A program made the position numbers and the translations under genes. The notes under the pieces were generated by a model that saw nothing but the letters and a program-made list of their open reading frames with translations, did no database searches and was not told where the DNA came from. Shown piece by piece: positions 43,049-56,628 of a stretch of 64,000 nucleotides of DNA (its first letter is position 1; each line of letters begins with the position of its first letter). Source of the stretch: SAR86 cluster bacterium (GTDB lineage Bacteria; Pseudomonadota; Gammaproteobacteria; Magnimaribacterales; TMED112); contig CP097968.1 of the NCBI GenBank assembly GCA_023703555.1, positions 939,252-1,003,251 of the forward strand. Direction: 5' to 3'.

Positions 43049-43735
43049 ATGGAAAAAATTTTTAATAAAGATCTATATTTAAATTACAAATCCGACTTTT
43101 CACCTGATGACTTTCATCATGTCGCATTCAAAACCACTAATTATGAAGAAATGGTAAAGTTTTATAAAAAACTTTTTGGTTGCGAGCCTCTTTATCAAAG
43201 TGATCAAATAACATTCTTAGCTTTTGATGATGAGCATCATAGAGTAGCGATTGCCAATACATCAAATGTTTTAAAAAACTTAGGTTTTGTTCCAAAATTA
43301 ATTATGAACCTGAAGCTATTTCTCAATAAAAAAATACCATCGATTGTTGGCCTTGATCATATCTCGTACAGGATTAATCCAATAGATAGATGGTTTAACT
43401 TTTATTTTGAAGCAAAAGAGCGAGGCCTAGATCCACTTTGGACAATCAATCATGGATGGATTAGTGGCATATATTACAAAGATCCAGATGGCAACTTGGT
43501 TGAAATATTTTTTGAACATTTTTCTTCAGCCGAAGAATTTAAAAATAATATTTCACCAGATTTTGAAGATGAGCCAATAGGAACAAATATGGATATAGAG
43601 GTTTTATATAAAATGTATAAGGCTGGCAGTGAATTTTCGGAGTTAATAACAAAAGGTAATACTGTTCCTGAGGGCAAGAAACCAGTTTCAGGGATTGATG
43701 CTGTAATTAACATGAAAAAGAAATTTAGAGATTAA
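43049..43735 (+). CDS. VOC (glyoxalase/extradiol dioxygenase) family protein
   Basis: This 228-residue protein has two beta-alpha-beta-beta-beta modules: FHHVAFKTTNYEEMVKFYKKLF (in the first, about residues 21-45) and GLDHISYRINPIDRW, ending in YYKDPDGNLVEIFFEHF. A metal site of His, His and Glu is present (HHVAF, DHISY, EIFFE). VOC enzymes are glyoxalases, dioxygenases or isomerases; ring cleavage is possible but not proven. It precedes the GST gene by 8 bases and faces the divergent FAH gene, which suggests a shared degradative pathway. Confidence 0.88.
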   Translation: MEKIFNKDLYLNYKSDFSPDDFHHVAFKTTNYEEMVKFYKKLFGCEPLYQSDQITFLAFDDEHHRVAIANTSNVLKNLGFVPKLIMNLKLFLNKKIPSIVGLDHISYRINPIDRWFNFYFEAKERGLDPLWTINHGWISGIYYKDPDGNLVEIFFEHFSSAEEFKNNISPDFEDEPIGTNMDIEVLYKMYKAGSEFSELITKGNTVPEGKKPVSGIDAVINMKKKFRD

Positions 43736-43743
43736 CTTCTTTG

Positions 43744-44601
43744 ATGTCTAATCCAAACATAACTCTTTATCATGCAAATTGGTCATTTTGCAGTCAAATG
43801 GTTAGAGTAGCTTTGCTTGAAAAAGGTTTTCCATTTGATAAACATCATATAAAACTTTGTGATCAGTATCCTGAAGGCGAAAATATTGATAAAGACTATC
43901 TTGCAATTAATCCGCTTGGCACAGTTCCTGCAATCAAAATAGACGGAAACATAATTTGTGGCAGTGAAGAAATAATATATCAATTAGATAAAATTGATTC
44001 TAATAATAACTGTTCGCTCTATCCAGATAATGTAAATGAAACTGAGATTAGAAAATGGGCATCAAATACAACAATCACCGATGGAGTAAAATTTGCTTCT
44101 ACGCTGGGGACAATAATGCCAGTTTTTTCATCTCCACTTCTTCAGTATATGATCAAACAACTACCCTTTAGCTCAATAATGAAAATACTTTTAAGACACC
44201 CCAGAAGGGATAGAAAAATGATTTTCATTGCAATGTACCTTGGCAATCCATCAAAAAAAATTCCATTTATGGGTATTAATAATTATGTTGATGAGATTAT
44301 AAAATTAGAAAAGTTGTTTGCGGACGGTAGAAATTTCTTTTACAACACATTTTCTCATATTGATGTAAATCTTATGTGTGTATTCAATAGATTGGTTGAT
44401 CTTGGTCTTGAAGAGACTGTGTCATACAAAACACCCTTCATCTATAAATATTGGGAGAAACTTAAATCAAGGAATAGTTATAAAAATGGCATCCTAAATT
44501 ACTACACTGATAAAGAAAAGAAGTTACTAAGTGAGTTTTATAAAAACAATGATTCGTCAGTTCTAAAAGCAATCCTTGAGCAAATTGATAAAAAAATATG
44601 A
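43744..44601 (+). CDS. Glutathione S-transferase family protein
   Basis: This 285-residue protein has an N-terminal thioredoxin-fold GST domain (ITLYHANWSFCSQMVRVAL, with Ser/Cys near the glutathione thiol, then INPLGTVPAIKIDG and GSEEIIYQLD) and a long helical C-terminal domain. Possible roles are conjugation, isomerisation such as maleylacetoacetate isomerase, or thiol-dependent removal of a leaving group. I chose ATG 43744 over the TTG three bases earlier. Its stop overlaps the sulfatase start by 4 bases (ATGA), an unusual coupling of a cytosolic GST with an exported sulfatase. Confidence 0.88.
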   Translation: MSNPNITLYHANWSFCSQMVRVALLEKGFPFDKHHIKLCDQYPEGENIDKDYLAINPLGTVPAIKIDGNIICGSEEIIYQLDKIDSNNNCSLYPDNVNETEIRKWASNTTITDGVKFASTLGTIMPVFSSPLLQYMIKQLPFSSIMKILLRHPRRDRKMIFIAMYLGNPSKKIPFMGINNYVDEIIKLEKLFADGRNFFYNTFSHIDVNLMCVFNRLVDLGLEETVSYKTPFIYKYWEKLKSRNSYKNGILNYYTDKEKKLLSEFYKNNDSSVLKAILEQIDKKI

Positions 44602-46064
44602 TTAAGAATAATCTTTTGGTAGTTATATTTATTTTTTTTACTGGTTATGGTTTTCCCTCTCCTAATATTGTAATTATTCTTGCTGATGATTTGGGTTGGA
44701 ATGATGTGAGCTATCATGGCAGTGAAATAAAGACACCTAATATTGATAGGTTAATTTCATCAGGTATCGAATTAGATAGATTTTATGTTCAACCTACTTG
44801 CAGTCCATCAAGGGCTGAGCTCATGACAGGCAAATCTGCATTGAGGCTAGGAATAACAAGACCAATCTCAAAGAATCAAAAATTGGGCTTAGGCCTTGAT
44901 GAAAAAATCTTACCCGAATATTTGAAGGAGTTAAATTACAATACCTTCTTACTTGGTAAATGGCATCTTGGCTCTTATACACCTGAATATTTTCCTACTA
45001 GGAGAGGTTTTGATTACTTTTATGGTTATCTTACCGGAGGAGTTGGTTATTATGATCATATTCATGGTGGTGGGCATGACTGGCAACGCAATGAGGTTGG
45101 CTTGAGAGAAGATGGATATGCAACTCAACTTATCAAAAACGATACGTTGAAAATTATTGATGAGCATGATTTCTCTAAGCCAATTTTTCTTAATGTTAAC
45201 TTTGGTGCGCCGCACATTCCCAATGAGGCACCAGAGGAGTCAGTTCTTAAATTCACGTATATTGAAGATGAAACAAGAAGACTTCATGCGGCAATGATAT
45301 ATGAAATGGATAATGCCATTGGTGAAATTATTAGTGCTTTAGAAGATAGAGATGTGCTTAACAATACAATAATTATCTTTGCCAGTGATAACGGTGGCTT
45401 AACGCCTGATGTAAAACTTAACCCATCATTTTTAGCTATTCCTAAAAGTATTGGTATTTGCAACACAGAAGATAAATTTGGAATAAAACTTTTTCAGTGG
45501 GTATGTGAAAACTACTCTGGCGGGAGCAGCAATAAACCCCTTCCTGAAGGAAAAATGTCTGTATCAGAAGGAGGTATAAGAGTCCCTGCTGCAATTTGGT
45601 GGCCTGGCAAATTAGAAAATCTTAAGAATGAAAACTTTATTTCAATGATGGATGTTTTGCCTACTATTCTTGATCTAATTAACTATGAAAATAAATTAGA
45701 AATTGATGGAAAATCAAGAGTAAATTCTTTAAATAATGTCGACAACTCTGAATCGTCAAAATATGTTGTAACTAACATAATTAACGACAAATTTGCCGTT
45801 ATAGATATGCCCTTTAAATTGATCACATCATCAGATGGTGATCAACTTTATAACATTCTTGAAGATCCATCTGAAAGCCTAAATATTGCACCAAAACATC
45901 AAGAGATAGTTTTCGAACTTAAAAATACATTATCTCAATGGCATTTTGGTGAAAATCGATCTTTACCAATTTTAGAAGTCCTGCAAGACCCAGATTTATT
46001 TGGTGGTGAGGAAGACAGAATCTCATGGATTGAACAGGCTTTTGAGAATGCTGAAAAAAAATAA
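44598..46064 (+). CDS. Exported arylsulfatase-type sulfatase
   Basis: This 488-residue sulfatase has a signal peptide (residues 1-20), metal-binding IILADDLGWNDVSYHGS, and the formylglycine motif C68-S-P-S-R-A-E-L-M-T-G. GKWHLGSYTPEYFPTRRGFD, FGAPHIPNEAPEE and IIFASDNGG complete the active site, and LYNILEDPSESLNIA is the C-terminal signature. It resembles arylsulfatase A/B-like enzymes (N-acetylgalactosamine 4-sulfatase group). It is transcribed after VOC and GST on the plus strand, away from the sulfatase-GH3 cluster. Confidence 0.94.
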   Translation: MIKNNLLVVIFIFFTGYGFPSPNIVIILADDLGWNDVSYHGSEIKTPNIDRLISSGIELDRFYVQPTCSPSRAELMTGKSALRLGITRPISKNQKLGLGLDEKILPEYLKELNYNTFLLGKWHLGSYTPEYFPTRRGFDYFYGYLTGGVGYYDHIHGGGHDWQRNEVGLREDGYATQLIKNDTLKIIDEHDFSKPIFLNVNFGAPHIPNEAPEESVLKFTYIEDETRRLHAAMIYEMDNAIGEIISALEDRDVLNNTIIIFASDNGGLTPDVKLNPSFLAIPKSIGICNTEDKFGIKLFQWVCENYSGGSSNKPLPEGKMSVSEGGIRVPAAIWWPGKLENLKNENFISMMDVLPTILDLINYENKLEIDGKSRVNSLNNVDNSESSKYVVTNIINDKFAVIDMPFKLITSSDGDQLYNILEDPSESLNIAPKHQEIVFELKNTLSQWHFGENRSLPILEVLQDPDLFGGEEDRISWIEQAFENAEKK

Positions 46065-46120
46065 GTTAAAAAGATTTTTTCATATTCTTATTCTCGGGCT
46101 GTAGTCTGTCCCTAGCAACA

Positions 46121-46351
46121 TTAAACATTTAGTTTTTTAAGTAGTTTTTTTCGTAAAAAAAAATGATGATAAATTATCCAAGATCCGAAAGATAATAAAT
46201 AAAGAGTTATTTTTAGCATAAAGTCATCTACAAAAATTTGAGGCATAAAGACAAGATTGAGAAAGAAAAGGTTGGTCAGATTCATTGTCCAAGGGAATGT
46301 CTTCATCAACAACCTATCATTTTTAAAATACTTTTTTATACTTTCCTTCAT
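46121..46351 (-). CDS. Small membrane protein, 76 residues, unknown
   Basis: The product has a basic N-terminus and two predicted helices (MNLTNLFFLNLVFM and ITLYLLSFGSWIIYHHFFL) with a basic C-terminal tail. No family is recognised and no Shine-Dalgarno is visible. It lies on the minus strand beyond two other small genes. Confidence 0.5.
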   Translation of the reverse strand: MKESIKKYFKNDRLLMKTFPWTMNLTNLFFLNLVFMPQIFVDDFMLKITLYLLSFGSWIIYHHFFLRKKLLKKLNV

Positions 46352-46390
46352 TTATTCAACCGTAACGGAGTGTCCATAACCAAATTATAT

Positions 46391-46585
46391 TTATCCATAA
46401 TTATCTAAATAGTGTTTTTCTCTCTCTTCTTTCTTCATACCAACGGTATCATTCATAAAAGTATTTCTATCTTCTCTAGATTTGAAAACCCAAATGCAAA
46501 CGGTGTCATGTGAATGATAAATTGCTTTTAACTCATCATCTATTTCACAAATTTCTTTTGGTATTTCTGTTTTAATACAAATCAT
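46391..46585 (-). CDS. Hypothetical protein, 64 residues
   Basis: A charged soluble protein beginning MICIKTEIPKEICEIDDEL with a later WVFKSREDRNTFMNDTVG. No family is recognised. Its start overlaps the upstream 128-residue membrane protein gene by 4 bases (ATGA), which supports it as real. Confidence 0.6.
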   Translation of the reverse strand: MICIKTEIPKEICEIDDELKAIYHSHDTVCIWVFKSREDRNTFMNDTVGMKKEEREKHYLDNYG

Positions 46586-46968
46586 GAATCAAATCTTAAC
46601 TTTCTGTGTATCAATATAAATAAACCCGCTCCAATTATAGTCCATAGAATATCATTCCAATCGAAGACACCTCTTCCAGGTGTAAAAATTGTAATGAACT
46701 CATTGGCAATTAATCCCGATATGGAGATTCCTGCTGACCAATAGAGTCGATTTTTAAATAAAGATGAATTAGGTTTGGATACTTCTGGAATCACTACATA
46801 TAACAGAGCAGGCAATCCAATTCCTGGTAAGAAGTTTGGAGCAACCCCAAGAAGATAAATTATTATTCCGTTAGCACCATCATAATTTGGTCTTATGTAA
46901 TCCTGCACTATAGAAAAAAGCAAAAAAGAAATAGCAAAAATAATGTAATAAATAGACTTTCTTTTCAT
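46582..46968 (-). CDS. Membrane protein, 128 residues, unknown
   Basis: The protein has three or four predicted helices, including YYIIFAISFLLFSIVQDYI, APNFLPGIGLPALLYVVIP and WTIIGAGLFILIHRKL. It resembles small VanZ-like or hypothetical membrane proteins, without a clear match. It starts 5 bases downstream of the glmS stop and may be read through from the glmUS transcript. Confidence 0.65.
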   Translation of the reverse strand: MKRKSIYYIIFAISFLLFSIVQDYIRPNYDGANGIIIYLLGVAPNFLPGIGLPALLYVVIPEVSKPNSSLFKNRLYWSAGISISGLIANEFITIFTPGRGVFDWNDILWTIIGAGLFILIHRKLRFDS

Positions 46969-46973
46969 TTAAT

Positions 46974-48800
46974 TTATTCAACAGTTACTGACTTTGCTAA
47001 ATTTCTTGGTTTATCAACATCTGTGCCCTTTAACAAAGCCGTGTAGTACGAAATAAGTTGCAACGGCACCACACAAATTATTGGATTGAGCAAATCTAAG
47101 GTTTTGGGGATTTTTATATGGCCACCTTCTTTGGCGATTTTAGTTCTCCCCAAAGGACCTATAGTTATAACTTTGCCTTTCCTGGCTGCAACCTCTTCAA
47201 TATTTGATTGAATCTTATCGAGGTGCTCGTTATCTGGTACCAAAGCTATTACCGGCATATCTTTATCAATCAATGCAAGGGGGCCATGTTTAAGTTCACC
47301 TGCAGGATAAGCTTCCGCATGAATATATGAGATTTCTTTAAGCTTTAGAGCACCCTCACGAGCAATAGGAAAATACAAACCTCGGCCTAAAAATAATGCG
47401 CTATTTCGTTTAAACAAAAGTTTTGCTGTAGCTTGATAAGCATCTAACTTTTTTAGTGTTGCACCAACATGTTTTGGGAGGTCTTTCAGTGCACTAGTAA
47501 TTTTTTTTCTTGCCGAGGGAAGTTTTTTATGTTCGCGCATAAGGGTAAGCAGCAGTAAATTTAAGCATGCAAGCTGAGTGACGAAAGCTTTGGTTGAAGC
47601 TACACCAATTTCAGGACCAGCATTAGTTAGAAGAGTAAAGTCAGACTCTCTGCACAAAGAACTGTTTGCCACATTACAAATAGTTAAGGTTAAAGGATCA
47701 CCTGTTTTTTTCGCAAACTTTAATGATGAAAGTGTATCTGCTGTTTCCCCTGACTGAGAAATAGTAACAAGTAACGTGTTCTTCGATTTCACAGGTTCTT
47801 GGTATTTGTATTCAGAACCGTAGTCGACTCTACAATTTATCCCCAAGAATTTATGCGACCAATATTCAAAAATTCTGGCGGCATGAAAGCTTGTGCCACA
47901 TGCAATAATTTGGATATTAGCAACATCTTTAACTGCAGCTTCAAAACCAGCACCAAAAATTCCCTCCTGTGTTTCATTTTTACCAAGCCTGCCCTCGAGT
48001 GAATTTTCAATAGCCTTTGGTTGTTCAAAGATTTCTTTTTCCATAAAGTGGTTGTATCCACCTAAATCATTACTATATGAATGTGAATCAATTTCTTGTG
48101 TTTTAAGTTTTGCTTTAAGGCCATTTGAGTTTACAACTTGAACTTGCTCTTTCTCTAAAAAACATATCTGCCCATCTTCCATAAATTTAAATTTATTAGT
48201 TACTGGGGCTAACGCCATAATGTCAGAGGCAAGAAAATTTTCATCGTAACCCTGGCCGATAACAAGTGGACTTTGATTTCTCGCTCCAATAATCAAATCG
48301 GGGACATCTTTATCCATAATTCCTAAAGCATATGTCCCTTGAAGCTTAGAGATTGCCTTCAAGCTTGCTGACTCAAAATCCAAACCTTTCTCCATAAAAA
48401 AATGCACCAAATGGGCGATAGTTTCAGTATCCGTTGCCGAAATAAATTTATAGCCCTCTGATATCAAGTTGTCACGCAGGTTGTTATGGTTCTCAATAAT
48501 TCCGTTATGAACAACGTAAATTTTATTTTTAGAAAATTGCGGATGCGCATTTTTTTCAGAGGGCACACCATGAGTCGCCCATCTGGTATGAGCTATAGCT
48601 TGGTTGGTCTCAATACCTTTGAGGGATACTTTGTTAACTAAGTCAGCAACTCGGCCTTGGTTTTTTACGACTGTCACAGATTTTTTTGAGCTGTAAGCTA
48701 AACCTGCAGAATCATAGCCTCTGTACTCAAGCCTTGACAGCCCCTCAGTAAGTATGGGCAGAACATTTCGTTTTGATATCCCACAAACAATGCCGCACAT
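46974..48800 (-). CDS. glmS: Glutamine-fructose-6-phosphate aminotransferase (glucosamine-6-phosphate synthase)
   Basis: GlmS makes glucosamine 6-phosphate, the entry to UDP-GlcNAc for peptidoglycan and lipopolysaccharide. The 608-residue enzyme has the N-terminal glutaminase nucleophile Cys2 (MCGIVCG), LSRLEYRGYDSAG, and two SIS domains with GTSFHAARI and LVTISQSGETADT, ending AKSVTVE. The length equals that of E. coli GlmS (609). It overlaps glmU by one base, as in the classic atp-glmU-glmS order. Confidence 0.98.
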   Translation of the reverse strand: MCGIVCGISKRNVLPILTEGLSRLEYRGYDSAGLAYSSKKSVTVVKNQGRVADLVNKVSLKGIETNQAIAHTRWATHGVPSEKNAHPQFSKNKIYVVHNGIIENHNNLRDNLISEGYKFISATDTETIAHLVHFFMEKGLDFESASLKAISKLQGTYALGIMDKDVPDLIIGARNQSPLVIGQGYDENFLASDIMALAPVTNKFKFMEDGQICFLEKEQVQVVNSNGLKAKLKTQEIDSHSYSNDLGGYNHFMEKEIFEQPKAIENSLEGRLGKNETQEGIFGAGFEAAVKDVANIQIIACGTSFHAARIFEYWSHKFLGINCRVDYGSEYKYQEPVKSKNTLLVTISQSGETADTLSSLKFAKKTGDPLTLTICNVANSSLCRESDFTLLTNAGPEIGVASTKAFVTQLACLNLLLLTLMREHKKLPSARKKITSALKDLPKHVGATLKKLDAYQATAKLLFKRNSALFLGRGLYFPIAREGALKLKEISYIHAEAYPAGELKHGPLALIDKDMPVIALVPDNEHLDKIQSNIEEVAARKGKVITIGPLGRTKIAKEGGHIKIPKTLDLLNPIICVVPLQLISYYTALLKGTDVDKPRNLAKSVTVE

Positions 48801-50158
48801 TACTTTTTCTTCCAGTTTTTCTTAGTAAATTGCTTAGATCTACCAAAGGCCAAAGAGCCAGAAGGTACGTTTGAAGTAATAGCAGAGCCAGCAGCAATGA
48901 TGGCTTTTTGGCCAATGGCTATCGGAGCTATTAAAGACGAGTTTGAACCTACAAACACACCATCACCAACTTTGGTTTTGTGCTTTTTCTCACCGTCAAA
49001 GTTGCAAGTGATTGTACCTGCACCAATATTTACTTTTTTTCCAAGTGACGCATCCCCTAGGTAAGCAAGATGATTTGCTTTTGTCCCCGCACCTAGCTTG
49101 GAATTCTTAATTTCAACAAAATTACCAATCTTTGCGTTCTCACCAATCACTACTCCATCTCTCAGTCTTGCAAAAGGACCAACTATCACATTTTTCAAAA
49201 TTTTAGTGCCCTCAATCGAGCAGAAATCTTTAATTTCTGAATTCTTAGAAATTTTAGTATTTGATATAGAAACATTTGAACCTATGGTCACATTATCTCC
49301 TAGTGTAACCTTGCCCTTGAACACAACATTCTGCCCGATAGTCACATCTCGACCAGTTCTTAAATCGCCCTCAATATAACAAGTCTCTGGATCTTTAAGA
49401 AATACCCCTTTATTTGTGAGCCTTTCCAAATTCAACTTATTTAGTGATTTATATAAATCTGAAAGCTCGGCTTTAGTATTTGCTCCCATTACCTCTTTGT
49501 AATCTGCTAAGACCGATCCTATTTTTAAATTTCTTGTGCTTGTGTATTGGACTAGATCCGTAAGGTAATATTCGCCTTTAACATTATTTCTAACAAAACT
49601 ATTTACCCCTCTTTTAAGGTGTCCATTCTCTACGATCATAATGCCGCTGAATATTTCTTTAATATGCTTTTCTTCTTTAGAGGAGTCCGCTTGTTCTCTA
49701 ATCAACAAGGGTTGCTTCTTTATATTCCTGATAATCCTCCCATATCCAAAGGGATTTTCCATAATCGCAGTGAGAATTGACAATTTTTTCCGTGAAGATA
49801 CTTTTAAAAGTCTTTTTAAAGTCAGCTTTGAGACTATAGGCACATCTGAATATAGGATTAATGTCTTTCCCCTATTAGGAATATATGGAGCAGCCTGCTT
49901 TACTGCATGTCCAGTACCAAGCCTCTCTTTCTGTTCACAAAAAATAAAATTTTCTTGATTGTTATCAATCAGATATTTCTTTACTTCATCTTTTTTGTAG
50001 CCAGTAACAACAATAATCTTTTCAGGCTTCAGCTCTTTTGATGTATTAAGGATATGCTGAATCATTGGATAATCACCAAGTTTTACTAGTGGTTTTGGAA
50101 GGTTGGTTTTCATCCTCTTGCCTTCCCCTGCAGCAAGAAGCACAATGCTTAATCCCAT
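48800..50158 (-). CDS. glmU: Bifunctional GlmU: GlcN-1-P acetyltransferase / GlcNAc-1-P uridyltransferase
   Basis: GlmU makes UDP-GlcNAc. The 452-residue protein has an N-terminal uridyltransferase Rossmann domain with VLLAAGEGKRMKTNLPKPL (about residues 6-24) and a C-terminal left-handed beta-helix of hexapeptide repeats (about 250-430), including KANHLAYLGDASLGKKVNIG and the acetyl-CoA site GDGVFVGSNSSLIAP. It ends with a basic tail. It lies between atpC (34-base gap) and glmS (one-base overlap). Confidence 0.97.
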   Translation of the reverse strand: MGLSIVLLAAGEGKRMKTNLPKPLVKLGDYPMIQHILNTSKELKPEKIIVVTGYKKDEVKKYLIDNNQENFIFCEQKERLGTGHAVKQAAPYIPNRGKTLILYSDVPIVSKLTLKRLLKVSSRKKLSILTAIMENPFGYGRIIRNIKKQPLLIREQADSSKEEKHIKEIFSGIMIVENGHLKRGVNSFVRNNVKGEYYLTDLVQYTSTRNLKIGSVLADYKEVMGANTKAELSDLYKSLNKLNLERLTNKGVFLKDPETCYIEGDLRTGRDVTIGQNVVFKGKVTLGDNVTIGSNVSISNTKISKNSEIKDFCSIEGTKILKNVIVGPFARLRDGVVIGENAKIGNFVEIKNSKLGAGTKANHLAYLGDASLGKKVNIGAGTITCNFDGEKKHKTKVGDGVFVGSNSSLIAPIAIGQKAIIAAGSAITSNVPSGSLAFGRSKQFTKKNWKKK

Positions 50159-50192
50159 TCTGAGATTTTACTGGTTTTTTAAAAGACTTAAA

Positions 50193-52873
<2,681 letters not shown>

Positions 52874-54421
52874 CTACCAAGAGCCCTCTTTAATAAATCC
52901 CTCTAATACTTTCTTGTAGTCTTTCTCTAGCCCCTCATTCCAATCGCCAGACTCGTTAACAGCTTCCCAAACTTTCTTATGTTTAGTTCTAAAGTAGGCA
53001 CGGAGGTTTTCCTCAAAGGATTGCATCTTTTCTTTTTCAATCCCAAGAAGATATTTGTTCTCAATAGCAAAGAGTACAATTGATATGCATGCAACCGACC
53101 TAGGTGAAAATTGTGTTTGCTTAAATAACTCAGTAATTCTCTGGCCATTTTCAAGCTGCTCTTTGGTTGCATCATCTAAATCGGAAGCAAATTGAGAGAA
53201 AGACTCCAGCTCCCTAAATTGCGCTAGGGCAAGCTTTACTCCGCCACCCAACTTTTTAATTATTTTTGTTTGTGCAGCACCACCAACTCTCGAGACGGAT
53301 ATTCCAACGTTAATTGCTGGCCTTATACCAGAGTTAAACAGATCAGTTTCAAGAAATATCTGTCCATCGGTTATAGATATCACATTTGTTGGAATAAATG
53401 CAGATACATCGCTGGCTTGAGTTTCAATAATTGGAAGAGCTGTTAGTGATCCTGTTTGCCCTTTTATTTTGCCATCTGTAAATCTCTCTACATATTCTGC
53501 GTTTACTCTTGCTGCTCTTTCAAGCAATCTTGAGTGTAGGTAAAAAATATCACCAGGAAAGGCTTCTCGTCCTGGAGGTCTTTTTAAAAGTAATGATATC
53601 TGTCTGTAGGCAACGGCATGTTTTGATAAATCATCATATATAATGAGCGCATCTTGCCCTCTATCTCGAAAAAATTCCCCCATTGTACAACCTGAGTAAG
53701 GTGCAAGGAATTGTAGAGACGCGTTCTCTGCTGCTGATGCTGAAACAACAATGGTATTTTTTAATGCATCTGCGTCTTCAAGTTGTCTGACTACAGTAGC
53801 TACTGTTGACTGTTTTTGCCCAATTGCTACATAGACACAGGTAATGCCTGAATTTTTTTGGTGAATAATCGTATCTACAGCAATTGCAGTTTTTCCTGTT
53901 TGTCTGTCACCAATTATCAATTCTCTTTGCCCTCTTCCTATTGGCACCATAACATCAATCGATTTTAAACCTGTCTGAACAGGTTGGTCGACAGACTGTC
54001 TGTCAATAACACCAGGAGCAACAACTTCTATTGGGGAATTCATTTCAGATTTAATCTCACCTTTGCCATCGATGGGTCTGCCTAGAGCATCTATAACTCT
54101 TCCTTTTAAAGCATCGCCAACTGGAACCTCTAGAATTCTACCTGTTGTTTTAACCTTTTGGCCCTCTTTAACATGGCCATAATCACCCAAAATAACAGCT
54201 CCAACGCTGTCATTTTCCAGGTTCAGAGCCAATCCAAATGTTCCTTCGCCAAAATCTAAAAGCTCCCCATACATAGCATCTTCCAGTCCATAAATCTGGA
54301 CAATACCGTCGGCAGTTGTTAGAACCTCACCAACATTTGACTCTGCATTTGCACCTTTGAAACCCTCAATTTTCTTCTTTATGATGCTGGATATTTCAGA
54401 TGGATTGATCTTAGTAGACAT
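52874..54421 (-). CDS. atpA: ATP synthase alpha subunit
   Basis: The non-catalytic alpha subunit (515 residues) has the P-loop [17 protein letters not shown] (about residues 168-184), [13 protein letters not shown], and [27 protein letters not shown] split by the catalytic-interface Arg region, which continues to [21 protein letters not shown] is well placed 6 bases before the ATG. It is followed by atpG without a gap. Confidence 0.98.
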   Translation of the reverse strand: MSTKINPSEISSIIKKKIEGFKGANAESNVGEVLTTADGIVQIYGLEDAMYGELLDFGEGTFGLALNLENDSVGAVILGDYGHVKEGQKVKTTGRILEVPVGDALKGRVIDALGRPIDGKGEIKSEMNSPIEVVAPGVIDRQSVDQPVQTGLKSIDVMVPIGRGQRELIIGDRQTGKTAIAVDTIIHQKNSGITCVYVAIGQKQSTVATVVRQLEDADALKNTIVVSASAAENASLQFLAPYSGCTMGEFFRDRGQDALIIYDDLSKHAVAYRQISLLLKRPPGREAFPGDIFYLHSRLLERAARVNAEYVERFTDGKIKGQTGSLTALPIIETQASDVSAFIPTNVISITDGQIFLETDLFNSGIRPAINVGISVSRVGGAAQTKIIKKLGGGVKLALAQFRELESFSQFASDLDDATKEQLENGQRITELFKQTQFSPRSVACISIVLFAIENKYLLGIEKEKMQSFEENLRAYFRTKHKKVWEAVNESGDWNEGLEKDYKKVLEGFIKEGSW

Positions 54422-54430
54422 ACTTTCTCC

Positions 54431-54946
54431 TTAATTAATTAGAGCCTCCTTAAGGCCCTCAAATTTATTATTTATACTTAAATCTATTTCATTGTCGCGG
54501 TATTTTATGACAATACCGCCTATCATATTTGGCTTATAATCATATTCAATTGGTGTATTTTTGCCGTAATTTTCAGTAATGAAATTTTCAATTTCATTTT
54601 TTATTTCTTCATCGATTTCAACCTTAAGTGTGACTTTCGCAGGCGTCTTATCTAGAAACTTCAGTGCATAGTCTGGGAAGAATTTAATAACATCAGGCAA
54701 AAGATCTAGTCTTGAATTTGCAGCTAAAGTCTTTGCGAAAGACTGTAGCTCCAAATTATCAGTAAAAATTTCAAGCGCTGCATCAAGCTTGTCCTGATAT
54801 TTAACAGTTTTATTTCTAAAAAAATCTCTGGTTTGCCCATCCATATTTAAATGCATTTCTCTCATGGTATCTGCACAAAATAACACTTGCTCTTTTTGCA
54901 GTGAATTAATTAAGCCCCTCGCGTATATTTCTAATAGCCTGTTCAT
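54431..54946 (-). CDS. atpH: ATP synthase delta subunit
   Basis: The delta subunit connects the F1 head to the b-subunit stator. The 171-residue protein has a helical N-terminal domain and the OSCP-type C-terminal [18 protein letters not shown]. It overlaps atpF by 4 bases and lies 9 bases before atpA, where the Shine-Dalgarno of atpA sits. Confidence 0.94.
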   Translation of the reverse strand: MNRLLEIYARGLINSLQKEQVLFCADTMREMHLNMDGQTRDFFRNKTVKYQDKLDAALEIFTDNLELQSFAKTLAANSRLDLLPDVIKFFPDYALKFLDKTPAKVTLKVEIDEEIKNEIENFITENYGKNTPIEYDYKPNMIGGIVIKYRDNEIDLSINNKFEGLKEALIN

Positions 54947-55419
54947 TTTCTAAAATCGTCTAAACTTTTTTGAACAACCTCTTTATGCTCATTTTCTGAA
55001 ACATCTTTAGAAATAATTTTTTTGACTGCAGACATTACGCTCGATGCAAACTCTTTTTCAAGGGTTTTTCTGGCATTGACAACCTCTTTATCTATCTCTG
55101 TTTGCGCAGAATTAATTATTCTGTCCTTTTCCTCAGAAGCCTTTGCTTTTGATTCTTCAATAACTTTTTCAGATTGAGATTTAGCAGTGTCAATAATCTT
55201 TTTTGCCTCAGACTTTGCATCCTTAATTAATTTTTCACTTTGTTCTTCTGCAAGAATTATTTTTTTTGCACTTTCCTCTGAGTCTTTAAGGCCCTGTTCA
55301 ATTTTATTAGCTCTTTCTTCCATAGCCGCGAGAAGAGGGGGCCAAACAAATTTCCAACAAAACCAAACAAATAGCCCAAAGGCTATCATCTGACCTATAA
55401 GAGTAGCATTTAAGTTCAT
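54943..55419 (-). CDS. atpF: ATP synthase b subunit
   Basis: The 158-residue stator b subunit has an N-terminal membrane helix with [20 protein letters not shown] and a long charged helix (about residues 30-150) for dimerisation. The sequence [21 protein letters not shown] is the conserved transition into the cytoplasmic helix. Only one b-type subunit is encoded, as in other gammaproteobacteria. Confidence 0.95.
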   Translation of the reverse strand: MNLNATLIGQMIAFGLFVWFCWKFVWPPLLAAMEERANKIEQGLKDSEESAKKIILAEEQSEKLIKDAKSEAKKIIDTAKSQSEKVIEESKAKASEEKDRIINSAQTEIDKEVVNARKTLEKEFASSVMSAVKKIISKDVSENEHKEVVQKSLDDFRK

Positions 55420-55422
55420 TTT

Positions 55423-55653
55423 TTAAGCGACGAATAATACATAAAAAGCAAGTCCAACTGATATCATCGGAACAGCATCAACCAAACCTATACCTAAAAA
55501 GTATGTTGGTCTTAATTGATCTTCAAGTTCAGGTTGCCGAGCAATTGATTCAATTAGTTTTGAACTCAAAACACCCGCCCCTACGCCTGCGCCAATTGCA
55601 GCCAAACCAAACATCAGTCCTGCTGCTATAAATTTCATTCCCTCTACTTCCAT
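55423..55653 (-). CDS. atpE: ATP synthase c subunit (proton ring)
   Basis: This 76-residue two-helix proteolipid has a glycine-rich first helix (AAIGAGVGAGVLSSKLIE), the polar loop ARQPELEDQLR, and a second helix with the ion-binding Asp59 in GLVDAVPMISVGLAFYVLF. An Asp rather than a Glu with a Gln partner suggests protons rather than sodium. AGGAGG lies 7 bases before the ATG, fitting the high translation this gene needs. Confidence 0.97.
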   Translation of the reverse strand: MEVEGMKFIAAGLMFGLAAIGAGVGAGVLSSKLIESIARQPELEDQLRPTYFLGIGLVDAVPMISVGLAFYVLFVA

Positions 55654-55665
55654 ATCACAACCTCC

Positions 55666-56604
<939 letters not shown>

Positions 56605-56628
56605 TTAATTTAGAGTTTGTTAGTAGTG

